A stretch of DNA of 64,000 bases from Ornithodoros turicata. Taxonomy: Eukaryota; Arthropoda; Arachnida; Ixodida; Argasidae. Below, piece by piece: positions 11,513 to 24,198 of the stretch. Positions within the stretch are counted from its first letter, which is position 1; the number at the start of each line of letters is the position of its first letter. The stretch is taken from assembly GCF_037126465.1 (NCBI RefSeq), contig NC_088201.1, positions 128,650,665 through 128,714,664 of the forward strand. The letters run 5' to 3'. The notes below the pieces were generated by a model. That model was not told the DNA's origin, did no database searches, and was given only the letters and a program-made list of their open reading frames with translations. The translations under genes and the position numbers were made by a program.

Positions 11513-13245
11513 TAGTGAAGATAGCAGCAGCATTTTTCACAGGCTTTACATTTTATGGTGTTTTTAGAACGCTGTTAATAAACTGGAGCTTCCTCAACGC
11601 GGCTGAATACTGGCTGTGGGATTCAGTTCTTGTTAACAACTTCAGTGCCATGAAGGAGAAGAGTTGTGCAGAGTGTAATAAAATATCATATTCTGGATGA
11701 AATTCCCTATTCATCATCTGAAAATAAAGTTGTTCCTTTTTGATGTGCACTTGCGTTACGGTGATCTACTCGGCTGTAAGTGAATAGGAACATCCGCTGG
11801 TAGCTTTGCCACATATATATATATATATATATAATATCCAGGAGATTACGTTCCCTACATTAGGGCGCACACTCAACATATTTTAGAGAAATCTGGAGCT
11901 ACTAGATTGCATGAATACCAAATCTGCCAATGGCATAACACAACATGAAAAAATTAGTAAGAGTTGCAGGTTAATGTGACAAACTTTCCTCCCAGTGCAC
12001 TTAACTGAATGAACATGATCCCCAACAACAAGATAACTATGGTCTTGAAACACAGCTGTACACACATTAAACACACTCTTTTATGATCACCTGCACCTAC
12101 TATATTGAAACATGCCATCTACAAAATGGTTACATCAATTTTAAGAAGTTACTTTCGATATGTGATGTTGTGAATACCTGAAGCCCTTATGTCTTCAATT
12201 TATTTAATACATGTCCCTTTGCCTTTAGCAGTGTCAAACTCGCCATCCGCAGCCATTGAAGCTGTTCTGGTGTACGTGGGACTACATCAAGGCTGCTGTT
12301 ACAGACTTTTTCCCTTTTAATCAAGGTATGCTTTTATAGCAGGAAGGTATTTCCATAACTGTAAAATAACAAAGATAACAAAATAAAATTTGTAATTAAT
12401 TCCGTTCAGTAGTCATAAGTCTTCTTTGCAACAGAACACACAAATATATGAGATTTAGAGACTTCAAGGCATACGTAAAATGGGAGGTATGTCTTGTTTG
12501 AACAGTATGTAGTATTTTTTGAATAGTTCGGCTGCTGCTGCATGCAAATCTGCATCTCTCACTCAGCTGGACTCAAGCAGTTTCACTTTGTCAGAACTGC
12601 TTGGTCAATGGTCAAATCAAGCCCACAACGCTCTGTGATAAAAACACTTCTAAACTCCTTGGACACCGTAGTACGTCAGCCCTTTCTCTGAGGTGATTCA
12701 TTATTGAATTTCACCACATTACCACAAAGGGGTAGGACATCAACCCTGGCATTGAAACTCTCCAACCATTAAAAATGGTAAAAATCCCATTGCAGGGAAA
12801 CAGTTAAAAGACAGCATAAGACGCAGACACTTTATTTTCCAACTTTAGCCACTCGTATCTCCAACTCTCCAGTCATCATTAAAGTAAAGTTGTTGCTCAT
12901 GGGGATGTTTGGTTTGTATCGGGAGTGCTGTGAAGGCACACCCTAACATTTCACTCTTGCTGTCAACTGGTCACAGAAAATAATGCTACCTGATCTATAC
13001 TTCACTATGAAGAAAGCAATGTCATAGTTTCCACTAGTCCTTGAAACCCTTGACTACACTGAAAATAACTTTTTGAAGGCTTTGAAAACTGTAATTTTCC
13101 CACCGTCCTAGAAAACCTTTGAATTTGCATCTTTTTCTTATTCCCACGGATCTGCTGTGCAAACTCTACATCTCCGACATGTGAACGATGGCTCGAAAAC
13201 ACAAGAATTAGCGCTCATTGTAATAACAACAACTTCATTGCGAGA
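11513..13245. other. Intergenic, nothing recognised
   Basis: Contains a short (TA)n tract near 11812-11833. No gene supported. Confidence 0.45.
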
Positions 13246-13249
13246 TGGT

Positions 13250-13910
13250 GAATGGGGAGTTTTATTCGCCAAGGGCGATACTCTGTCTCATTGTAGGTGG
13301 TGATGCAGGGAATGAAATAATGAGCCCCTTCACAGTAAGGATACCTTTCCGGATACTATGGGACCATAGCATCCAGAAAGGTGAAGAGAGCTTTGAGGGC
13401 AGAGCGTTACTCGGCTGGATGTGGCCGGGGGTCAAACAATTTTTAAAGAGAGAGAGAGGGGGGCAAGTGTCCATCTAGTGACTAGACCTGGAGAGTGTGG
13501 TTCAGGAAGCTTGGTAATGTGGGCAATGGAGAAGAATGTGCCCGAGATCTTCAACAGAACCGCAGTGACAGCATTGGGTGGAGTCAATTTGTCTCAGGCG
13601 GTAACACCACTGCGCTGAAAAGCAACGTCGAGGCACATTCGACGAATTAATGCGCCATCTTGACGAGAGGTATGTTGAGGCATGCGGAAAGCGAGCGCTG
13701 AATCAACTCTGCTCAGCATGACTGGGAGAAGAATGTCAGCGGTCCGTCGGCAGGAAGCCAGGGAGGTCATGAGGCATCAAGGTACGGAACGACAATCTCC
13801 TCTCAGCAGCGCAATACGCGTCCGTCTCCGAGACGAGAGAGCTGCTTCTGCCACACTGTCGGCCAGTTCATTCCTTTCAACACCGCAGTGGGCTGGAACC
13901 TATTGGAAAA
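13250..13910 (-). pseudogene. LINE RNase H and zinc-knuckle relic
   Basis: Read on the minus strand from about 13910, VPAHCGVE.NELADSVAEAAL is the last block of an RNase H domain of the kind carried by I/R1-like non-LTR elements. It is followed after stops by a C-terminal zinc-knuckle-like CCHCGSVEDLGHILLHCPHY at about 13480-13600. Several frame breaks are present. The upstream RNase H block of what may be the same family lies separately at 19918-20140. Confidence 0.65.
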
Positions 13911-13959
13911 CCAGCCTGTGACCTGCTTCATAGCCAAGGTTGTAAGCCATTAAAGGTCA

Positions 13960-16900
13960 GCTATGCCGATATCCCAAATAGTCGAAACGGTTGTGATATT
14001 CTGAAAGCCCACATCCAGCTCTCCCCAAAATGCACCTTCATTCTCTCAGTTCGGTACAGTACCATGTCAAAAAAATAGATAATTCATTCCGAAACACACA
14101 TGGGCGCAGCCATTTTTATGACGTAGATGCACCCGAACGGGCATTGTGACGTGTACGCGCCTTCGTACTTGTGAGTGGATTTCAGCTACGGCTTCTCGCG
14201 GCTTCACGTATCTGTGCTTGAAGATGGCGGACAGCCGGGTTCCACCGTTCCGCGATAAGTAAACAGTGCAGCAGCTGCAAACTCATTTGCGAACCAACCT
14301 CTGTGCGATGTAGTGACTGGAATTCGTCGTTTGTGTTTTGTGAGCACGTACAATTTGTATCAAGTCGCGTCTGCGTTAGCCCCTTTACAGCACTTGCCCA
14401 TTGTAGAGACTGACGTTTCGACAGCCGTGTTAGCAAGAAAATGCCGACAGCGTTTTATTCCTGCAGGAAAAAATTGTGCTATGAATTTGAGAAACCGCAT
14501 ACTGCTATGGGACAAGTTTTACGTACGATTTATCAATGTGCAACAGCGTCGACGATGGTATGTAACGACGAGAGACGTAAAACGAAATACAAATCACAGT
14601 GACTTTCATCTTTCATCGTTGATCCAAATCACATTTTAAACTTTTTGTGGGATTCTGTGCATTTTCCAGAAGCTTTCTTTGAATCACACCCCCGCGCTGC
14701 GTTGTGTGGCACGTAACAAACTACTGCATTTTATGTCTAACATCTGGATATTGTTTGTAATGAGCACCGTAGCACAAAAACATGCACACGAAAGCTCCAG
14801 TAGCATGTGGTTACACACTATGCAGACGCAAAAGAAGTACCAGAGCACATATTGCCACTTAGAAATGGTGTTTTTAGAAATGTGGTGTCTGAAGAGTTAG
14901 GGCATAGCATAGATCCTAGAAATCAGGTGCACCTTATCCTTCTGTAGAGTGCTCTTTCAATTCACAACTCAGCCCATGGGGTGTAAAAGTGTTAGAGGCA
15001 ATTATGTGACTTGTCGTCCTGGGTGACATCACTGGCCAGCCTCGGAATTAATTCCGTGCTCAGGAATTATTGTACAAATCACTTTGTATGTAGGACATGA
15101 TAAGCAATATGTAAGTTGCAACCTTGTCTGCAGCATTCTCGATGGCCTCTTAGCTTTACAGTTAGAGACACGTTACCAAACCATTTAAAAAGGGCACTCT
15201 TACAGGGGCCGTGTAACTTGAGTTTTTAATTTATAAAAATATAAGTATACAATATGTAATATGAAATTTATATAAAATAAAAAATAACATTTATAAAAAG
15301 AATTTATAAAAAATAAATAAAAAGGCTTCATAGAAGCAATCCGTTAGCATACCCATTGCACACGAAGCACAATTATATATGCTTGGACATCATCTAATTA
15401 ATCTTCTGAACCATATCTGTGGCTGCATACGAAATTTTTTATGCGCATGCTCTACCTTCCTATTCCTACATGTGCACACGAATAACAGTGAATATATGTG
15501 AAGTGGCAAAAAGCAACGCCAGACTCTACCATCATTGTGCCCCTTTAACTTTTCCACATTTATTTCTGGTGAACAGGGAATATCTCACTAGAAAAGAAGA
15601 CATTTGTGCATTGTTTGGCAAGCAAATAAATATATTTATTTACATTTTCCATCAATCAGCAATGTTGTGACCTGGTGCAAATATTAATGTCAACAAGGAA
15701 AGTACTTACAAATTATTCTTATGTGCTCAAATGCAAATATGACAATTCTGTTTTTGTGCCTCAGCACAGTACAGTTTCAAAATTAACAAACTGCACAACA
15801 TCAGCAATCTTAAAGTATCTCAAGAGGGGAATCACATAAAGCTCCAATAATAGACTGTGCAAACAAAGCTCCAAAAAACAAAGTACTTCTAGAAAAATCT
15901 GAATAATCGGTTGCCGTTGTGATATGTACTACTATGCACAGTTCATGAATGGAACATGTTACCTCATTGCATTGCCTCCATGTGAGCACTAGAACAGGCA
16001 GCATTTTAGGTCGCTCTTTTCGTGTGTTTCTATTGTCTGTTTTTGTTTTTTTGTTTTTGCAATAGCAAGCATGGCCATAGTGAAACACGAGCAGCCAAGG
16101 ACAGGATGAGACATCTGCAATGCGACTGCTAGCTCTAAACTGATATATTTATTAGCAGACTCTGGAATATACACATATATGCTGCTAAGCAAATGACAAT
16201 TTAACCAATAGAATAACAGACAAGAAAAAAGGGTTATATATCTTCCCCTCTCCTCATTCTATTTCACAGGCAGCCCTTGTATCATTCTGAGTGTGTCCGT
16301 GCGTTCCTTTTGAGATAACGTTTCTCAGACAAGCAAATCCAACAGCGGACTGCTTACACATGCAACTGTCTTGGATTTCTCTAACCACTTGTTATTTAAC
16401 CGCTGCCTTGAGCTGTGTGTTCTGGAAATTTAGGCAGCATTCAGAGTCCCTGCAATGTGTTGCCATGTTTCTCGAGGGCATCAAAAGTCTGTCCTTGGCT
16501 GCCTGTGTTTCACTATGGCTCTCAGATACAAACTACCCCATTTCAACACAGTAGAAAACACAGATTTGTAAATAGCATCTGTTGATTGCACTGTACATAC
16601 CCCCCATATAAAGGATCATAGTGGATACTACATCTCGTGCGATAATGTTAGGAACACAAAAAAGCTAGATTTGAAACCACTCTTACGTCGTAGTAGTAGT
16701 ATTTGTGTGAAGCTACGCAATTCCTGTCCTGCAAATAATTTAAACCATATATTTCATCTGCCAGCGTGATGATCCCCTGAAAAGCAATTCACACTTGGCG
16801 CGAACTACCGGTTCTGAAACCTATCCCTGACATGTGTAGCCATCAGGGAGGAAACCCAAGGGCTGCGGTGGAAAAGACAAACACACATGGGCTATGTTCT

Positions 16901-17185
16901 CACTGTGCATCAGCTGCTCTGGCTACTAAGAAGAACATGTTCCAAATTAATATAACATGGCTTGACATGATACGCCGGCGAAAGCTAACCAATAAAATTA
17001 GTAGTTAAATGTACAATACGTAAACACTTGCCATAACATGACAGTTCCCTTCCTGCATTCATGCGCTACCATTCAACCCACATAAACAGTGTACTGAATT
17101 TTTTTATAGCATTACACGTCGTTTGACAGAACTTGAACAAGATTATATAGCACACGATAAAAGTAGAGTGAACACAATGTGCAGA
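13960..17185. other. Intergenic, nothing firm
   Basis: An AT-rich patch lies at 15220-15330. GACGTTTCGACAG near 14412 is the complement of part of a PLE hammerhead-like core, too short to call. No gene supported. Confidence 0.4.
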
Positions 17186-17189
17186 AAAA

Positions 17190-17320
17190 ATGGCTAGGAA
17201 GCAAGCGAGCTGGTGAAGATGATGCATATGTAAAACCCCGAGACTAGGGAACACAAAGGGACGTGTTTGTGTCTGTCCCTTCGTGTTCCCTAGTCTTGGG
17301 ATTTTACATCATGCATAATG
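17190..17320. repeat. Fold-back repeat (PLE-associated type)
   Basis: Arms of about 45 bases (17216-17262 and 17275-17318) are complementary. The leading AATGGCTAGGAAGCAAGCGA recurs at 59833, directly after a GIY-YIG-like remnant, so this may be a terminal piece of another PLE family. Confidence 0.6.
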
Positions 17321-17649
17321 TGCAGCTTTCCATTCACGCTTAATGGCCGTAGCAGTAATGCATGAAGGCCACTGCTAAGTTGTGTTGAGAAACACCACTT
17401 TATGTTTGCCATGTCTAAATGAAACGTACCTGACCTGATCCAAATTAACCGTTCTGAGTCTGGAACACACAAAGAGAAAAACGCAACACACGCCACAACA
17501 TTAACAGATAGGCAAATGAGCTGTGGCGAGCTCCACCTTGGGACAAAGTCAACAAGTAATTCCCCAAAAGTCAATGAGCGCCTGAAATGTAACATCTCTG
17601 ACTGGTAGCAGGACGGTCCACGTTCAATTCCTGGTGCTAGCACTGACTG

Positions 17650-19205
17650 GCTTTTTCATGAATTATTTGTTGAAGTTTCGATGTACTTGAGAACCATTCG
17701 TCAACGATTGTATCCTCATGAGGTGATGAGGGTTTGTCATCCCAAAGAGACTCCCTTTCTGGCATGTGTCCTTATGGATGCTCATCACTGCAGAAAAAAG
17801 AAAAAGCATTTAATGACAAGAAATGGATAGTCGTATTTACTGAATAATGATTGTGCACAACAGAGAGAAGACTTTCGCAGAGAAGGCTGTACTTCTTGAG
17901 GTCTAACATCAAGTTACAAAATTCCAGAATATATGACATATTGTCAGGTAGAGAATAAGTAGAGTTATTGAGTTGTCGAGTTGAGTTGAGGGGGGAGTTG
18001 TACCCCCTTTTTATTTTATTATATATGATTGTATAATTATTTTTATGTCTGTACCAACCCTCGCTCTCTACATTAGAACATGTTTTATATATTCTGGGAT
18101 TTTGTAACTTCATGTTAGACATTAACAAGAGCAGCCTTGTGCATGAAAGTCTCGTCTCATTAAAACTTAGATGCTCTCAACAGTCTTCTTTCTGTTGTGA
18201 ATCTCTATTGCAGCATACCTGCACATTGCTGTTCTACGTACTGTGACTTTGCAGTAAGAGTATGGACTTTGGGTAAAAAGACTACACAGCACTGCTCAGG
18301 TATTTTTGCCTATCGAACAGTATGTATGTATGCAGTATGCACACAGTATTTGTGCACCGGACGCACTAAAAATGTAGTGAATGTGGCATTGCCCACGGTA
18401 ATGCACCAAGTTGAACACAATTATTGTAGAATCCGGGTATTTTAGCTTACATGTCAAGCCAGTACCACATCCAGTGTGAAATTGTGACAAATAAATAGTT
18501 TCCATTTTTCTTAGCTCTCAGAACACAGACAGTGAATTAATAAGAGTAGACAATGTTGACATGAATTCTGGGCTATTCTTCAATTAAAGATTCACAGATA
18601 GTAAAGGCACCTTCCTCAATGGACGTTGATGACACTGAAAATTCTAAAACGTTATCAGAGGCGACATCAGCTTCTGCGTGTCAGAAAGGATTGTATGTCC
18701 AACAGTAATCCAGCTAACAGTAACAAAAATGTGCCAAAAGACAAATTAACTGAACTAATGTAACGTAGCTTCTATATCAGACAGTGAAGCTTGTAACACC
18801 CCATCCACAGGAACCAGTGTCCAGACAGCAAAAGTGCTTGAACTGGGAGATAGCAGCTAATCGGAATGGCGACCTTTGTTTTCCACCCTGAAAGCACAGG
18901 TTGTAACTTTGAGGGCAGATTTAAAAGTGGTGTCAAGATGTCTGCATGCGAGTGCACATGAAAAGTTGAACATAGGTGAATACTCAAATTATAACATCAC
19001 ATTGTCATACCTGTTGGTGGAGGTAGACTGCAACTAACGTGTCAGCAATTTCTTCATGCACCAGATGCAAGCCAGATCATGCTTCATTTCCGCCTTCAGC
19101 GTGCACCTGTGATAATTCAGAAGTTAGATTATCAATACTATTGTGTTGTTAGTCGTGGTTATATCAGAGTAAGCGCAGTAGGACAGCTGCACAATCGATT
19201 CATTA
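17650..19205. other. Intergenic, nothing recognised
   Basis: Only short ORFs; no domain or repeat supported. Confidence 0.4.
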
Positions 19206-19211
19206 AGCTTG

Positions 19212-19530
19212 CTATTTTTTATATCTGAACCTCGACTTACCTTTTTTGCTCTCGTTTTTTGACTTGATCCTCCGTGGCACGTTCAAAATGTTGTGCGTCG
19301 GGCACCTCAGATTTTCATCAGACGATTTCGTGCCGAGATTCCAAATTGCCTCTGGAGTCGCGCGTAACCTATGAAAGCATTCGTGGACGAAATCCTTGCA
19401 GCGGAAATTAGCAGGCACCACTGTCAGCCAAGACCTTCGCAGTGCTTGGTCTTTTGGCAGCTTATAATAGGTAACACTTGAATGCTCCGATGAATTGTTC
19501 TAACAGCGTAGCACCGTCGCACCTTCGACA
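19212..19530 (-). pseudogene. THAP-domain-like relic or exon
   Basis: On the minus strand a Cys, a TAG stop, and then NNSSEHSSVTYYKLPKDQAL..RRSWL resemble the first half of a THAP zinc finger (the F/Y-x-L-P-K-D...W segment is characteristic). The expected second half (Cys-x2-His) is not visible in frame. The frame ends with a good splice donor (AAAAAAG followed by GTAAGT) near 19240. Either a broken THAP gene or an exon of a host gene with an error. The THAP reading is tentative. Confidence 0.4.
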
Positions 19531-19917
19531 ACTTCGCCGTGGCATATCACGTATCATATCGCTCCAGTCCATAAAAGGCAAGGTCAGAACAAGGAAGTGC
19601 ACTTTGCAAACGACGCCGTGCCAAAAAAAATATTTACATGCTTTGTTTCCGGCTTAGCAACAACATAACAGCTGTTCGCTTATGTACGATGCACAGAGGA
19701 CGAAACGAAAGAAGCCAAGCGGCCAAGCCAAGAGTCCATGCCAAGCCAAAGACAGATAAACCCAGAGCAGTGACGTCGGTGCGCCCGTGCGCAGGGTTTG
19801 CCGACGGTCTGACGGCCGGGCGTGGGAACTAAAAAAATCGTTTTCTAAAAAACTACGAACAGTTGGAGCAAGATATTTCGCGCACATATTCAGTGTTCGG
19901 TAATGAACACACAGCGC

Positions 19918-20140
19918 GAGTATCGCTCAGTTCTGCGGCACTTCAAAATCGGCATATCTGACCTTTAACACATCCATCACCAACGGTGTGGGTGAGCCTC
20001 GGATGCCCGAATTTTCAATAGCTTGCAGCGCAGATGTAGAGTCAGTGAACACGACCCATTCCCGTGGGGTAAAATCAACGATGTGCAGCAGAAAGAGAAA
20101 GTAGGGCACAGAGTTCCGCAGCTGTGGATGAGCTCATTCT
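19918..20140 (-). pseudogene. LINE RNase H fragment
   Basis: The frame reads WVVFTDSTSALQAIENSG and then RGSPTPLVMDVL, the central RNase H block with the catalytic-type D-S-x-S-A-L pattern seen in non-LTR elements of the I/R1 group. Upstream, STAAELCAL supplies the preceding acidic helix. The piece stops before the VPGHCG block, a version of which is at about 13900. Confidence 0.65.
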
Positions 20141-20225
20141 AATAAGAATGATGAGTGGAAACAATAAGTATGACGAATAAATGGCACCCTTCATTGTATT
20201 AATTTGCTTCCTTTCTTTCCTACGA

Positions 20226-20362
20226 CCTTTAACATTAAGAGATCCTCAATCATCGATGAAAGGTGAAAGTCACTGAAAAGCTAAGCCAGGTGTAGGACTC
20301 GAACCCACATCTTCTGGATTACCGGTCCTGGACTCTACCAATTGAGCTAAGCTAACACGCCT
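20226..20362 (-). mobile_element. tRNA-derived SINE (Thr-like head)
   Basis: Read on the minus strand from about 20359: an A-box-like TTAGCTCAATTGGTAGAG, a loop with GGT in the anticodon position, and a B-box-like GGTTCGAGTCC. The acceptor ends do not pair well and a shared body follows (TTTCACCTTTCATCGATGA). This is a SINE head and not a working tRNA gene. Confidence 0.65.
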
Positions 20363-20502
20363 TCTCAGCGACTTCCAGGGTGCGTCATCTGAAGGGACAA
20401 AACAGTCACTCTCTCTGACTCAGCCTCCTTTCACTCTTACATTTTTGCTCACTCGTACACACATTCATACGACGGGGTCGACACAAGCGGCAACTGTTGA
20501 AC

Positions 20503-20605
20503 ATGAGATAACTGATGTTCTGAGGCTGGAACAACATAGAAGTATGTATGTTTTTGTACCTTCTATGTTGTTACAGCATCAGAACATCAGTTGTCTCATC
20601 CTCAA
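20503..20605. repeat. Short fold-back repeat
   Basis: ACTGATGTTCTGA...CAACATAGAAG pairs with CTTCTATGTTG...TCAGAACATCAG across a short spacer. Related phrases occur at 10040 and 21215. Confidence 0.6.
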
Positions 20606-22084
20606 TCATGTTTGTGATCACTATTTATGCTAGGGACCCCTGGCAAGGGGTATTAGATAATGAAGAGGACTGAAAAAGGTGCGGTACCAGCTACTTCATT
20701 CAATGCAGCACTCCCCATGCACCTATTGTGTCGTGTGATGACTCTAGCTTATAAATATTTTTGTGAAATAGGGCTGGCCATAACACTTAGACCCCTGGCA
20801 GAACGACGTTTGAGCCTTGAAAGGTCCTTGAAACACCCTTGAATTGTTTATCCAAAATTGTTTGGGAACTGCATTCTCTTCTGAGTAATATTTATCTCAC
20901 TTGCGGAAAAACATGTGGAAGGTAGGTCTGTACTTTTATGCACTGTGCAGAGCCCTTGTATGTTACAAAAACTCAGTCTGCAAAATAGAAAGCCTCATTA
21001 TTCAGCTCATAAAACTCCTGAGCTAAATGGTTTCTTCAGAGGCGTAGAAAGTACAACGTGACAAGCAGATGGGTGATTCCAAATCACTGACTCAGGTGAA
21101 ATCCTCCACCCTCTACACTGTACATGCATAGGTTTTTTTTAAAACAAACTGTGTCATGGTATATGGAATATGAGACGTTTTGTGAGGTGTTTGGAGATTA
21201 ATGATGAAAGGCTGATGAGGCTTTGTATGTATTTGTCCTTTCTATGTATTCCAGCCTCAGAACACCAATTGACATCATGTTTGGAGAGTCCCGTTCTAAT
21301 TTTTCTCAACTCTATTTTGTAATCAAACTTTTCTACGCTAGTTATTATGCGATAACCATCACACTACTGGTCTGTAGTTACTGTCAACAACATGTCTCTA
21401 GCACCTTGTGCCATATAGAAGTAATACATAAGTAAAATACATGATCCGTATGAGTTTGTAGGAGTGTGCATGAGTTTGTGGGATGCCATCTTCACTACTT
21501 TCCACATACCTAGAATTCAGACATAGTTCACATAACTTAATAATAAATTACCCGCAGTGACAACCTCTCGGCGAGAGACATTGCTCTTACACGGATGATG
21601 GAGTGAACGTCATTTCTTGGAGATGCAAAGATATGCAGTGACGGTAAAACAGGATGCAACGCGACGTAGATCAAACTGTACACCGCTGATACAATGAACA
21701 CCCGGCACTGCTTTGACAGCGACAAGGCAATACCCCAATACATATATTTTAACTCAAGAGCAGCAAAATTAAACACACGCAGTACTAATCAACACAAGCA
21801 GTCAACTGCGGCACGTCAAAATATGAGAGCCGTCGAAAAGGCTATGCAACACAGGTTTCGTCTTGTCTGGTTAATCGTTTTTATTCCCCGTCCACCAAGC
21901 ACAGCAGAACAGATCACTCACACAAGTCCATCAACCGACATTTTCATCAAAGAACAATAAATCGCAGAAGAACACGGGCGAGCTTCTACCTGGTACTTCC
22001 GGCAGATATTCTCGTCGCCAGGAGAACTCACTCAGGGAGGGAACTACCAGGAACTACATTAGACGCGGATGCAGAGAGCCTCGG

Positions 22085-22290
22085 CTGCTCATCTTGTCGA
22101 CCAATCACAAAGGGTTTACTTCGAGGGTTTTATTTCGCTGGATTGATAGTACAAAGTTGATGTTTACGACTTTATTTTTCCGTCGTGGATATGTACACGA
22201 TTGATTTTGACGTGTTTATTTCGCGGGTTTTATTGTTATAGGATTGATTTTTCAGGGTTTAATTTTTACATGGTGTATTTCAGCGGACTC
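22085..22290. repeat. Degenerate TTTATTTCGCGGG-type repeat
   Basis: The phrases GGGTTTTATTTCG, GGATTGAT and TTTATTTCGCGGG recur irregularly. The reverse complement of similar phrases appears around 40210-40310. Confidence 0.45.
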
Positions 22291-22299
22291 CCCCGCTTA

Positions 22300-23735
22300 G
22301 TCTGGGTAACGCCGCCTGGAAACGCTTCCTTCTAGTTTGTGCCGTAACTCGCTTACCTGACGTCCAATTTACTCGAAATTTTGGGTGCGCGTGTTCCGTT
22401 CTTTGCGCTACAACTTTCCAATTCACACTACCCGTCTTTTTGCTACGGTTATGACGTTATTCTTGAAATTCCGTAGGCTAACCGCCATTCTGCAATTTTT
22501 TCCCTGTTTTTGGGTTCGAACCCCGCGGGGGCTCTGAGCCACCTATTAACGAGTTCCTGTACTCCGCAAGCCGAATACGTAGAAACTTGCGGCATCTTTC
22601 TATCCATCTCCGTTCTCGAGTTAGCACAACATGGCAAGATCGGCTCCTTATATTCACGGGGCTGGTGGCATTTTTCTCGATATCGGTTGTTTGTTGGCGT
22701 AGGAACGTGATCGAGGACTTATTTTCACGGGGAAAACATCCTCTTTCCGATAGCCCTGGTCCCGTCATAGCACGACTTTCTGCTTTCTTGGTATAGCGCG
22801 GGGAGAGTCGTTACAGGCAGCGCCCTTGGAGTGCTCAACGCGTACCGCGTCACTGCTCATTCAAATTTCGCGTCGGACGCGTTCACACGCATGTTTAGAG
22901 GGCTCTCGCTCAGGAATCGTCTTTCGTAGTGGTTTTGGTGCCCCGGTGCTGTGACTGTTTATTGTCTTCCTAGTGATATCTGTTTCTGTGTGTACCTTGG
23001 AAGATACCTCCGGAAGCCGTTGGACTTCGTGAATTGAAGGTTAGTTGTGTGCCTGTAGTGCTATGTTTCGTACACCTTTTGCTTGGTAATGTTCCTAGTG
23101 GGTTCCTGTAACTTTATTTGTGCAGTGTGGTTATTACCATATTCATTCATATTATCTTATCCTCTATCTGTTACCTCAGTGTGCTCGTTACCCTACTGGT
23201 TAACTTGTATCATCACTTAGCGTCAGGGTGAAGATATCACATGTGATGCTCCAGTGACACTGTTACTAATGTGGAAGCTATCGATTGCAGGCGATTTTGA
23301 CATATTAATTTCGGTGAACAACACAGATGAGCCACCACACACACGACGTGGGAAAATGGACAGATACGTCGTGGAGATGTTGAAGAGATCAAGTAAGTTA
23401 AGCTGAAGTGCGTTGCAGACCTCCTTACTGACTTGTATTTATTCCGAAACAGGTAGGGAATACACTTCACCCATGCGACTACATTATCCATGGAACGTTG
23501 TATGACGCCCGACACTACCTTTCGGAAAAAAATTTCGGACATCAGAAGACTGCAGAAGAGCTTGTATGTAACTGATGAGAAATAAAGGTATCTATAATAT
23601 TTGCATGTTCACAGTCTTTCAATTCGCATACTTTTAGCCACGAACTATTTTTCTGTACGCCATTAGCACGTACAGTCTGCGCACCTCCTGGACAAAGAGT
23701 GGCGACTCTGGTTCAGTAGTGTAGCTCAGGCTATA
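22300..23735. other. Intergenic, CpG-richer, nothing recognised
   Basis: Higher CpG content than its surroundings, possibly regulatory. No exon could be supported. Confidence 0.35.
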
Positions 23736-23740
23736 TAGTG

Positions 23741-23858
23741 GCCCACTGCTCCAGTACGATTTCTGCTGGTCCATTGTTGCAGCAGGATTTCTACTGGTCC
23801 ATTGCTCCAGCAGGATTTCTGCTGGTCCACTGCTCCAGCAGCATTTCTGCTGGTCCAG
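23741..23858. repeat. Hairpin-forming tandem repeat, about 28-bp unit
   Basis: About four units. Each holds an inverted repeat of the form CAGCAG-GATTT-CTGCTG followed by TCCATTGCTC. It lies just upstream of the retrozyme-like copy at 23900. Confidence 0.75.
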
Positions 23859-23899
23859 GTCCCAAATTACGTGTCTACTGGTCCATTAGCTTCTAGCCT

Positions 23900-24164
23900 G
23901 CTGGAATTTTTGATACGGAATCACCCTCCCAGGTGTATATCGCTCGCGGAGCCACCCCTGGTTTGCCAATTCGGAACGATGCGCAGCTACCCAAAGCTGA
24001 CGAGCCACAAACACGGCGAAACACGTGTCCTCTGGTGCTGTCGCATCGTTCCATGAATATCTGTTTCTCTGCGTGCAGCCATAGAAGACATCTTAATCTG
24101 TAATTTTGAATTTCAAACACGACTAGTGTCATTTACTTGTCTGTTTAATGGCTTTTTTCTGCGG

Positions 24165-24165
<1 letters not shown>
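23900..24165 (+). mobile_element. Retrozyme-like unit, family C, single copy
   Basis: A non-coding unit containing a hammerhead ribozyme and, downstream, the box CGTGCAGCCATAGAAG (about 24074). It matches the tandem pair at 32796-33358 and ends against a (TA)n tract. Boundaries are approximate. Confidence 0.65.
23974..24051 (+). ncRNA. Hammerhead ribozyme, family C (core intact)
   Basis: A CTGACGA box (23997-24003), stem II GCC/GGC with an 8-base loop, GAAA, then stem III as a perfect palindrome ACACGTGT ending in the predicted cleavage C at 24029. Outer stem I pairs GAACGATGCG with CGCATCGTTC. The inner stem I has one mismatch. All invariant core bases are present. The palindromic stem III without a loop suggests cleavage as a dimer or in tandem transcripts, as in known retrozymes. 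Confidence 0.8.

Positions 24166-24195
<30 letters not shown>
24166..24195. repeat. (TA)n tract
   Basis: A perfect TA dinucleotide run between the retrozyme-like unit and the PLE palindrome. Confidence 0.95.

Positions 24196-24196
<1 letters not shown>

Positions 24197-24198
<2 letters not shown>

Noticed and set aside
14405..14430. PLE hammerhead-like remnant on the minus strand
   Set aside because: Only CTGTCGAAACGTC matches; no CTGANGA box or PLE coding nearby.
20283..20359. Functional tRNA-Thr gene
   Set aside because: A and B boxes are present, but the acceptor ends do not pair and a shared SINE body follows; partial copies exist at 10077 and 54276.
21205..21260. Hammerhead-like CTGATGAGG motif
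   Set aside because: No GAAA box or stem III in order; it belongs to a fold-back repeat.
23741..23858. CRISPR-like direct repeats
   Set aside because: Units are contiguous without unique spacers, in a eukaryotic context.
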